The position numbers and the translations under genes are program-made. This document shows, one piece after another, positions 19,532-25,053 of a DNA stretch of 25,053 nt (the stretch's first letter is position 1; each line of letters begins with the position of its first letter). Below the pieces are notes generated by a model, which ran no database searches, was not told where the DNA came from, and saw only the letters and a list, made by a program, of their open reading frames with translations. Source of the DNA: Actinomycetota bacterium (GTDB lineage Bacteria > Actinomycetota > Actinomycetes > S36-B12 > UBA5976); contig VGAH01000004.1 of assembly GCA_016870945.1 (NCBI GenBank), forward strand, positions 1 to 25,053. The letters are read 5' to 3'.

Positions 19532-20826
19532 ACTTAAGCGGGTTACTTGATGCATTCAAGACCCCGGATCTTCGCAAGAAGATCATCTTCACGCTTTCAT
19601 TACTTGCTGTCTATCGACTAGGCAGCATCGTACCGACCCCTGGGGTCGATTACTCGGCAGTTCAAACTTGCATCAATCAAGTACAAGGCAACTCGCTGTA
19701 CAACATGATCAATCTGTTCAGCGGTGGCGCACTCTTGCAGCTAGCCGTATTCGCGCTAGGCATCATGCCTTACATCACCGCGAGCATCATCTTGCAATTG
19801 CTACGAGTGGTGATCCCTCGCCTAGAGGCACTGAAGAAAGAGGGCCAAGCGGGGCAAGCAAAAATCACGCAGTACACCCGTTACGTCACGATTGGTTTAG
19901 CAGTACTTCAGTCGACCACGTTGGTCACCTTGGCTCGCACGCCTGGCGCCTTGCTGCAAGGTTGTAACGAGCGAATAGTCCCTGACACATCTATTCCGGT
20001 TCTGTTCACGATGGTTTTGACGATGACAGCCGGCACTGCCGTAGTCATGTGGCTCGGTGAGCTAATCACTGCTCGCGGTGTTGGTAACGGTATGTCGTTG
20101 CTGATTTTCACTTCGATCATCGCTGGTATGCCTGGTGGGTTCGTTGCAATTCAGGCAACTGACGGCAACCTGGTGTTCGCAGCGGTGGCAGCCATTGCAA
20201 TCATCGTTATGGCTGGTGTGGTCTTCGTCGAGCAAGCTCAGCGCCGGATCCCTGTGCAATATGCCAAGCGAATGGTCGGGCGTCGAATGTATGGCGGTGC
20301 TTCGACTTACATTCCTTTGAAGGTCAACATGTCGGGTGTTATTCCTGTCATCTTCGCCTCGTCGCTGCTGTATCTGCCCAGCCTGATAGTTCAACTTTCA
20401 GGTTCGCAGGCGCCATGGGCTCAGTGGGTGGCTCGAAACTTCTCGGTTGGTGACAGCGCGGCCTACCTAACGCTTTATGCGGTTTTGATCATCTTCTTCG
20501 CGTATTTCTATGCGGCAATCACGTTTGATCCGCAAGATGTCGCAGACAACATGAAGAAATACGGTGGGTTTATTCCGGGTATTCGGGCAGGTAAGCCAAC
20601 GGCCGACTACCTCGATTACGTGCTTTCGCGCTTGATGTTCGTCGGTTCGATCTACTTGACGGTTGTTGCAATCGTGCCGTTCTTCTTCTTTGCGTGGCTT
20701 GGCGTGGGCGACAGGTTCTTATTCGGGGGTACAAGTCTGCTCATCATTGTGGGCGTCGGGCTCGACACCGTTAAGCAGATCGAGTCGCAACTTCAGCAAA
20801 GAAACTATGAGGGCTTTCTTCGGTAG
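19528..20826 (+). CDS. secY: Protein translocase subunit SecY
   Basis: SecY is the channel of the SecYEG translocon in the cytoplasmic membrane. The product is 432 residues with about ten hydrophobic segments. The N terminus contains [20 protein letters not shown], and the plug region is near residues 60-70. The segment [18 protein letters not shown] (about 246-263) lies in a cytoplasmic loop, and the loop [13 protein letters not shown] occurs at about 350. The GTG start overlaps rplO by four bases. Placement inside the spc operon couples translocon output to ribosome synthesis. The adk ATG follows its TAG stop directly. Confidence 0.98.
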   Translation: MNLSGLLDAFKTPDLRKKIIFTLSLLAVYRLGSIVPTPGVDYSAVQTCINQVQGNSLYNMINLFSGGALLQLAVFALGIMPYITASIILQLLRVVIPRLEALKKEGQAGQAKITQYTRYVTIGLAVLQSTTLVTLARTPGALLQGCNERIVPDTSIPVLFTMVLTMTAGTAVVMWLGELITARGVGNGMSLLIFTSIIAGMPGGFVAIQATDGNLVFAAVAAIAIIVMAGVVFVEQAQRRIPVQYAKRMVGRRMYGGASTYIPLKVNMSGVIPVIFASSLLYLPSLIVQLSGSQAPWAQWVARNFSVGDSAAYLTLYAVLIIFFAYFYAAITFDPQDVADNMKKYGGFIPGIRAGKPTADYLDYVLSRLMFVGSIYLTVVAIVPFFFFAWLGVGDRFLFGGTSLLIIVGVGLDTVKQIESQLQQRNYEGFLR

Positions 20827-21393
20827 ATGATGCGTTTGTTGGTCATGGGGCCTCCCGGGGCGGGTAAAGGCACCCAGTGTGTGAAGTTGGCCGAACGCTT
20901 TGGCGTTCCGCATATTTCTTCTGGGGATCTCTTCAGGCATCACATCTCAAATAAGACCGAGCTGGGTGTGACTGTGCAGAAATACCTTGACTCAGGTGAG
21001 TACGTGCCTGACGAAATCACCACCGAAATGGTTCGCAAACGCCTTGACGAACCTGATGCAACTGCGGGTTTTATTTTGGACGGGTACCCGCGCACCACGG
21101 GGCAAGTTGGCGATCTTGATTCGATGCTTGCGACCACTGCTAGCGGGCTGAACAAGGTCGTGGTGGTTGAAGTGCCAGACGATGACTTGGTTGCGCGCCT
21201 TGCTAAACGAGCTAGAGAACAGGGCCGGGCCGATGACGATGAGAACGTAGTTCGGCGACGCGTTGAGGTCTACCAAGAACAGACAGCACCCGTCCTAGAT
21301 CTCTACAAAAAGCGCGGCCAAGTGGTCGAAGTGACTGGTTTAGGCAGTGTCGAAGATGTTTTCGACCGAATCGTGACGGCGGTAGGCGCATGA
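20827..21393 (+). CDS. adk: Adenylate kinase (short type)
   Basis: Adenylate kinase converts ATP and AMP to two ADP in the cytosol. The product is 188 residues. The P-loop GPPGAGKGT is at 8-16, the AMP-binding part contains SSGDLFRHHI, and FILDGYPRT and GRADDDENVVRRRVEVY follow. The LID is short and lacks zinc cysteines, as in mycobacterial Adk (181 residues). Two adjacent ATGs are possible starts (20827 or 20830). The usual downstream partner map (methionine aminopeptidase) is absent, and infA is next. Confidence 0.97.
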   Translation: MMRLLVMGPPGAGKGTQCVKLAERFGVPHISSGDLFRHHISNKTELGVTVQKYLDSGEYVPDEITTEMVRKRLDEPDATAGFILDGYPRTTGQVGDLDSMLATTASGLNKVVVVEVPDDDLVARLAKRAREQGRADDDENVVRRRVEVYQEQTAPVLDLYKKRGQVVEVTGLGSVEDVFDRIVTAVGA

Positions 21394-21411
21394 ACGTCTC
21401 AATTTGCTCAG

Positions 21412-21420
21412 TGGTATCAT
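21412..21420 (+). promoter_or_regulatory. Candidate extended -10 promoter for infA
   Basis: TGG-TATCAT matches an extended -10 element (TGn-TATAAT) with one mismatch and also fits the actinobacterial TAnnnT rule. It ends 9 bases before the infA ATG, so a start about 7 bases downstream would yield a nearly leaderless message. No good -35 box is seen (TGAACG at 21391 is a weak match at 18 bp). Confidence 0.45.
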
Positions 21421-21429
21421 TTAACAAAT

Positions 21430-21651
21430 ATGCCCAAGAAAGACGGAGCCATCGAGTTGGAAGGGACGATAGTTGAGACCCTGCCAAATGCGATGTTTCG
21501 TGTCGAACTCGACAACGGGCACAAAGTTCTTGCACACATCAGCGGAAAGATGCGAATGCACTACATCAGAATTCTCCCTGACGACAGGGTCATCGTTGAG
21601 TTATCTCCGTATGACCTTTCGCGCGGCCGCATCATTTACCGCTACAAGTAG
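21430..21651 (+). CDS. infA: Translation initiation factor IF-1
   Basis: IF-1 binds the 30S A site during initiation. The product is 73 residues, the normal length and a single S1-type OB fold. It starts [20 protein letters not shown], continues with [19 protein letters not shown] and ends [12 protein letters not shown]. There is no Shine-Dalgarno sequence in the 36 bases after adk, and a promoter-like -10 lies just upstream, so initiation may be leaderless. In mycobacteria infA starts its own operon (infA-rpmJ-rpsM...), consistent with a promoter here. Confidence 0.98.
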   Translation: MPKKDGAIELEGTIVETLPNAMFRVELDNGHKVLAHISGKMRMHYIRILPDDRVIVELSPYDLSRGRIIYRYK

Positions 21652-21664
21652 ATCGATCATTTAG

Positions 21665-21778
21665 ATGAAGGTTCAAGCCAGCGTCAAGAAGATGTGCGAC
21701 AAGTGCAAAGTCATTCGTCGGCATGGCCGAGTCATGGTCATTTGCGTCAACCCACGTCATAAGCAAAGGCAGGGTTAG
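21665..21778 (+). CDS. rpmJ: 50S ribosomal protein L36 (zinc-binding form)
   Basis: L36 is the smallest ribosomal protein and holds together 23S rRNA helices. The product is 37 residues, starting [20 protein letters not shown]. The zinc ligands are C11, C14, C27 and H32, so it is the C+ form. No Shine-Dalgarno site is seen in the 13-base gap after infA, so translation may rely on coupling. Its TAG stop is directly followed by the rpsM ATG. The gene is too short for many gene finders but is unmistakable. Confidence 0.97.
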   Translation: MKVQASVKKMCDKCKVIRRHGRVMVICVNPRHKQRQG

Positions 21779-22156
21779 ATGGCTCGCGTAGTCGGTGTTG
21801 ACATTCCAAATGACAAGAGAGTTGAGATTGCGCTCACCTCTATATATGGCATTGGGCGGACGAGGGCTCGTGCCACCGTTGAAGCTGCCGGGGTTGACTT
21901 TCAGACGCGTGTCAAAGACTTAAGCGAAAGCCAGTTGGCTGCCATTCGTGAGTTCGTTGAGGCGAACTTTCGGGTCGAGGGTGACCTAAAGCGAGAAGTT
22001 ACCGGTGACATCCGTAGAAAAGTCGAGATTGGTTCTTATCAGGGGTCGCGTCACCGCAAGGGTCTGCCCGTGCGGGGTCAGCGCACTCATACCAACGCGC
22101 GAACGCGAAAAGGCCCTCGCACTGCCATCGCCGGTAAGAAGAAGGTAACTAAGTAA
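21779..22156 (+). CDS. rpsM: 30S ribosomal protein S13
   Basis: S13 forms bridges between the 30S head and the 50S subunit and contacts the P-site tRNA. The product is 125 residues, starting [20 protein letters not shown]. Signature segments are [12 protein letters not shown] and the C-terminal [19 protein letters not shown]. It begins directly after rpmJ, with AAGGCAGGG as ribosome site in the rpmJ end. In E. coli S4 represses the alpha operon through a pseudoknot at the rpsM start; the absence of a leader here argues against that mechanism. Confidence 0.98.
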   Translation: MARVVGVDIPNDKRVEIALTSIYGIGRTRARATVEAAGVDFQTRVKDLSESQLAAIREFVEANFRVEGDLKREVTGDIRRKVEIGSYQGSRHRKGLPVRGQRTHTNARTRKGPRTAIAGKKKVTK

Positions 22157-22587
22157 TGGCTAAAGAAAAGAAGCCGGCTGCGAGTGCAACTAAGTCGAAG
22201 CCAAGTGGCCCGAAAAAGCCCCGTAAGCGCGAACGAAAGAACATCGCCCAAGGTCAAGCGCACATAAAGAGCACGTTTAACAACACGATCGTTTCGGTCA
22301 CTGACCCGCAAGGCGGGGTTATCGCTTGGGCATCTTCTGGCCAAGTCGGTTTCAAAGGGTCTAGAAAATCCACGCCATTTGCTGCTCAGTTGGCGGCTGA
22401 AGAAGTCGCTAAGAAAGCAATGGAACACGGCGTGCGCAAGGTTGACATCTTCGTAAAAGGCCCGGGTGCTGGCCGCGAAACTGCCATTAGGTCATTGCAG
22501 GCTGCCGGTCTAGAAGTTGGCGTGATTCAAGACGTAACACCGGTTCCGTTCAATGGCACCAGACAATCAAAGAGACGGCGGGTCTAG
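22156..22587 (+). CDS. rpsK: 30S ribosomal protein S11
   Basis: S11 is part of the 30S platform near the E-site mRNA. The product is 143 residues with a lysine-rich N-terminal extension (about residues 1-30) before [20 protein letters not shown]. It continues with [14 protein letters not shown] and ends [13 protein letters not shown]. The conserved asparagine/glycine region that is isomerised to isoaspartate in E. coli lies near VPFNGTR. The TAATG junction overlaps rpsM by one base. Confidence 0.98.
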   Translation: MAKEKKPAASATKSKPSGPKKPRKRERKNIAQGQAHIKSTFNNTIVSVTDPQGGVIAWASSGQVGFKGSRKSTPFAAQLAAEEVAKKAMEHGVRKVDIFVKGPGAGRETAIRSLQAAGLEVGVIQDVTPVPFNGTRQSKRRRV

Positions 22588-22590
22588 CTA

Positions 22591-23217
22591 ATGGCGAGAT
22601 ATACCGGGCCTGACTGCAAGCGTTGCCGTCGTGAGAAGACGAAGTTGTTCTTGAAAGGTGCTCGCTGCGACAGCCCGAAATGTGCAATCGAGTCGCGCCC
22701 TTACCCGCCAGGTGATCACGGGCGTGGCCGCGTCAAAGAAAGTGAATACTCGATTCAGAAGCGCGAAAAGCAAAAGGTCGCGCGTATGTACGGGGTGCTC
22801 GAGCGTCAGTTCCACAACTATTACGAACAAGCTTCGCGTCAACCTGGCAAAACCGGTGAAAACCTATTGACCATTCTTGAGTCGCGCTTAGACAACGTGG
22901 TGTTTCGTTCAGGTTTTGCCAAGAGTCGAGACATGGCCCGGCAATTGGTGCGACACGGGCACTTTTTGGTCAATGGCCGACGAGTGAACATCCCGTCGTT
23001 TCAAGTAAGCGCCAAAGACGTCATCGAAGTCTCGCCCAAGTCAAGGGATCTAACTCCGTTCATCGTGGCAAGGGCTGAGGCCCCTGAACACACTTCGCCC
23101 GCATGGATGGACGTCGTACCTTCGACGATGCGAATACTCATCCATTCGTTGCCAACTCGCGCCCAGATCGATGCGACGGTGCAAGAGCAGCTGATAGTCG
23201 AGCTTTACTCGAAGTAG
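22591..23217 (+). CDS. rpsD: 30S ribosomal protein S4 (zinc-binding C+ form)
   Basis: S4 nucleates assembly of the 30S body and guards decoding fidelity. The product is 208 residues. The N-terminal domain carries a four-cysteine zinc site (C9, C12, C26, C31), followed by [12 protein letters not shown] and the S4 RNA-binding domain ([35 protein letters not shown]). Remembered mycobacterial and Streptomyces S4 sequences lack these cysteines, so this is the ancestral C+ type. A hairpin-rich spacer separates it from rpoA. Confidence 0.98.
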   Translation: MARYTGPDCKRCRREKTKLFLKGARCDSPKCAIESRPYPPGDHGRGRVKESEYSIQKREKQKVARMYGVLERQFHNYYEQASRQPGKTGENLLTILESRLDNVVFRSGFAKSRDMARQLVRHGHFLVNGRRVNIPSFQVSAKDVIEVSPKSRDLTPFIVARAEAPEHTSPAWMDVVPSTMRILIHSLPTRAQIDATVQEQLIVELYSK

Positions 23218-23225
23218 TCAAACTC

Positions 23226-23245
23226 GGCCCCCTAACTTGGGGGCC
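23226..23245 (+). terminator. GC-rich hairpin after rpsD
   Basis: GGCCCCC (23226-23232) pairs with GGGGGCC (23239-23245) around TAACTT, 8 bases after the rpsD stop. There is no T-run behind it, so it may be a U-less partial terminator or a processing or attenuation element setting the ratio of rpoA to the upstream ribosomal genes. Confidence 0.45.
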
Positions 23246-23252
23246 TCACACG

Positions 23253-23278
23253 CACGACTTCATATAGCGGTAGTCGTG
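23253..23278 (+). promoter_or_regulatory. Hairpin abutting the rpoA ribosome site
   Basis: CACGACT (23253-23259) pairs with AGTCGTG (23272-23278) with a 12-base loop. The AGGAAGGA ribosome site (23279-23286) starts on the very next base, so the stem may influence access to it. No reliable promoter was recognised in the 77-base spacer. Confidence 0.4.
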
Positions 23279-23294
23279 AGGAAGGACGGGAATT

Positions 23295-24308
23295 GTGTTA
23301 ATTGCACAGCGCCCAGTACTAACTGAAGAGAGCATCACCCCAACGCGCTCAAGGTTCGTTCTTGAGCCACTAGAGCCCGGGTTCGGTTACACGCTCGGCA
23401 ACTCGCTTCGTCGCACCTTGCTTTCGTCCATTCCGGGGGCGGCAATAACGAGCATTCGGGTTGAAGGTGTGCCCCATGAGTTCACCACGATCGAGGGCGT
23501 CATGGAAGACGTCACCGAGATGATCTTGAACATCAAAGAGATCGTGGTTGCTAGCGATAACGATGAGCCAAGCATCATCAGACTGGTGAAATCTGGCCCA
23601 GGTGAAGCGAAGGTCTCAGACATAACGGTGCCTGCTGGGGTGCAGGTATTCAACCCTGATTTCAAGATTGCCACCCTCAATAAGTCGGGTCGCATCGACA
23701 TTGAGATGGTCGTCGAGCGAGGCCGTGGCTACGTGACCGCCGCCCAGAACAAACAGTTCGATCAAGAGATCGGGCGTATCGCGGTTGATTCGATCTATTC
23801 ACCGGTAACCAAGGTGACTTACAAGGTCGAGGCCACTCGTGTCGAGCAGCGCACCGACTTCGATCGTTTGGTGGTCGATGTCGAAACTAAGCCATCGATG
23901 AAGCCGCGTGACGCTGTCGCAAGTGCTGGCGGCACGTTGGTCGAACTATTCGGTCTAGCTCGCGAACTCAACGCTTCGGCCGAAGGAATCGAACTCGGGC
24001 CATCACCGATGGACGCTTTCGCTGCTGAGCAAATGACGATGCCAATCGAGCAACTCGACCTGACGGTTCGTTCGTATAACTGCTTAAAGCGAGAGGGCAT
24101 TCACGTGCTAGGTGACTTGGTCGGGCGAAGTGAGGCCGACTTGCTAGATATTCGTAACTTCGGCAGCAAGTCAATAGACGAAGTAAAGGCCAAGCTCACG
24201 ATGTTGGGTCTGCAACTAAAAGACAGCCCACCCGGCTTTGACCCAACCAAGAACCCCAATTACTACATTGACGAAGACGAAGACCTAACAGAAGACGAGC
24301 GCTACTAA
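23295..24308 (+). CDS. rpoA: RNA polymerase alpha subunit
   Basis: Alpha dimerises to start RNA polymerase assembly, and its C-terminal domain binds UP elements and activators. The product is 337 residues starting with GTG ([16 protein letters not shown]). The dimer-interface helix [20 protein letters not shown] is at 31-50. The N-terminal domain runs to about 230, then a linker, then the C-terminal domain ([18 protein letters not shown]). R259 matches the DNA-contacting R265 of E. coli. The tail is acidic ([12 protein letters not shown]). AGGAAGGA sits 8 bases before the start. Confidence 0.98.
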   Translation: MLIAQRPVLTEESITPTRSRFVLEPLEPGFGYTLGNSLRRTLLSSIPGAAITSIRVEGVPHEFTTIEGVMEDVTEMILNIKEIVVASDNDEPSIIRLVKSGPGEAKVSDITVPAGVQVFNPDFKIATLNKSGRIDIEMVVERGRGYVTAAQNKQFDQEIGRIAVDSIYSPVTKVTYKVEATRVEQRTDFDRLVVDVETKPSMKPRDAVASAGGTLVELFGLARELNASAEGIELGPSPMDAFAAEQMTMPIEQLDLTVRSYNCLKREGIHVLGDLVGRSEADLLDIRNFGSKSIDEVKAKLTMLGLQLKDSPPGFDPTKNPNYYIDEDEDLTEDERY

Positions 24309-24310
24309 CA

Positions 24311-24766
24311 ATGCCCAAGCCAGCAAAAGGTGCTCGATTAGGCGGTAGCCCGGCTCACGAGCGACTCATGCTCTCGAACCTGGCTACCTCGCTGTTTCAG
24401 CACGGCCGCATCACGACCACCAAGGCGCGTGCTAAACGCTTGCGCCCTTTTGCCGAGCGCATCATCACCATCTCTAGACGCGGTGATCTTTCATCGCGTC
24501 GAAAGGTGATGACTGTCATTCGAGATAAAACGGTGGTGCACGAGTTGTTCACCAGGATCGGCCCAGCAAACGTCGGTCGCGACGGCGGCTACCTGCGCAT
24601 CATCACGATTGAAAATCGCAAAGGCGACGATGCGCCGATGGCTGTAGTCGAACTGGTTGACCCGGGTGCCCAAGAGGTAGTGGCAGAGGCCGAAGGTGTT
24701 GCTAAGTCTGCTGCCAAAGAGCCTAAAGAACCAAAAGACGGCGAGGGCTCAAAACCGCAAGAGTGA
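24311..24766 (+). CDS. rplQ: 50S ribosomal protein L17 with acidic/lysine tail
   Basis: L17 lies near the tunnel exit on 23S rRNA. The product is 151 residues. The conserved domain covers about residues 1-117 ([52 protein letters not shown]). Residues 118-151 are a low-complexity Ala/Glu/Lys/Pro tail. E. coli L17 has 127 residues, and longer tails are known in actinobacteria. It begins two bases after the rpoA stop and overlaps truA by GTGA. Confidence 0.97.
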   Translation: MPKPAKGARLGGSPAHERLMLSNLATSLFQHGRITTTKARAKRLRPFAERIITISRRGDLSSRRKVMTVIRDKTVVHELFTRIGPANVGRDGGYLRIITIENRKGDDAPMAVVELVDPGAQEVVAEAEGVAKSAAKEPKEPKDGEGSKPQE

Positions 24767-25053
24767 GCGAAGAGACGATTCGTTTACGAATCGATTTAGC
24801 TTATGACGGCACTGACTTTGCAGGGTGGGCCAGGCAGCCCGATCAACTCACGGTACAAGGTGCGCTAGAGAAATCTCTCGCGGTTTTGGCTGGGTCTGCA
24901 GACGCGGTGTTGACGGTTGGCGCGGGCCGAACTGATGCAGGCGTGCATGCGCGAGCCCAGGTCGCACACGTCGACTTCCCTGCAAGCGCTTGGCAGCAAC
25001 TCAACAGCACCGCGGTCGAAAAGCTAAATGCGCTAACCCCGTCCAGTGTCACG
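24763..25053 (+). CDS. truA: tRNA pseudouridine(38-40) synthase TruA, N-terminal part (3' end outside window)
   Basis: TruA isomerises uridines 38-40 in the anticodon arm of tRNAs. The first 97 codons are present and run off the right edge without a stop. The N terminus is [20 protein letters not shown], followed by [16 protein letters not shown] and the catalytic motif GRTDAGVHA, with the catalytic aspartate at D58. The GTG start shares four bases with the rplQ stop. Linkage of rplQ to truA is typical of actinobacteria and several other phyla. The family match is strong despite truncation. Confidence 0.95.
   Translation, partial: MSEETIRLRIDLAYDGTDFAGWARQPDQLTVQGALEKSLAVLAGSADAVLTVGAGRTDAGVHARAQVAHVDFPASAWQQLNSTAVEKLNALTPSSVT

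Noticed and set aside
1..25053. Mobile elements, CRISPR, tRNA or rRNA genes, riboswitches or a novel defence-type system
   Set aside because: Reading both strands shows only conserved housekeeping genes with short gaps; no repeats with regular spacers, transposase motifs or foreign-looking segment were seen.

Overview
The window is a bacterial housekeeping locus read entirely on the + strand: the joined beta, str, S10, spc and alpha operons, one uninterrupted 25 kb transcription/translation supercluster. It begins inside rpoB and ends inside truA. Several features point to an actinobacterium (Actinomycetota): the rpoB and rpoC protein sequences, the secY-adk and rplQ-truA gene orders, the lysine/alanine-rich tail on ribosomal protein L22, and many GTG starts. 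Base composition sampled by eye is about mid-50s percent G+C, which is low for the phylum. Genes are packed extremely tightly, with repeated 1- and 4-base stop/start overlaps. A compact-genome planktonic lineage is a reasonable but unproven inference; I cannot name a genus.

Layout: (1) 3-5723, rpoB (C-terminal half) and rpoC. (2) 5724-5956, the longest gene-free stretch (233 bases), rich in inverted repeats. (3) 5957-10170, str operon rpsL-rpsG-fusA-tuf. (4) 10171-10254, spacer with a perfect 15-bp hairpin. (5) 10255-16028, S10 operon rpsJ-rplC-rplD-rplW-rplB-rpsS-rplV-rpsC-rplP-rpmC-rpsQ, running into rplN. (6) 16031-21393, spc operon rplX-rplE-rpsH-rplF-rplR-rpsE-rpmD-rplO-secY-adk. (7) 21430-24766, infA-rpmJ-rpsM-rpsK-rpsD-rpoA-rplQ. 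(8) 24763 to the end, truA, truncated by the window.

Together these genes encode the beta, beta' and alpha subunits of RNA polymerase, 27 ribosomal proteins, elongation factors EF-G and EF-Tu, initiation factor IF-1, the SecY translocon channel, adenylate kinase and a tRNA pseudouridine synthase. I see no tRNA or rRNA gene, insertion sequence, prophage, CRISPR array, pseudogene or minus-strand gene.

I did not find an undescribed system. The points worth a second look are small departures from the canonical locus. rpsN (S14) is missing between rplE and rpsH, and map is missing between adk and infA. infA may be leaderless. EF-Tu has alanine in place of the usual serine in its G5 motif. S4 has a four-cysteine zinc site. 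The two main spacers carry notable hairpins.
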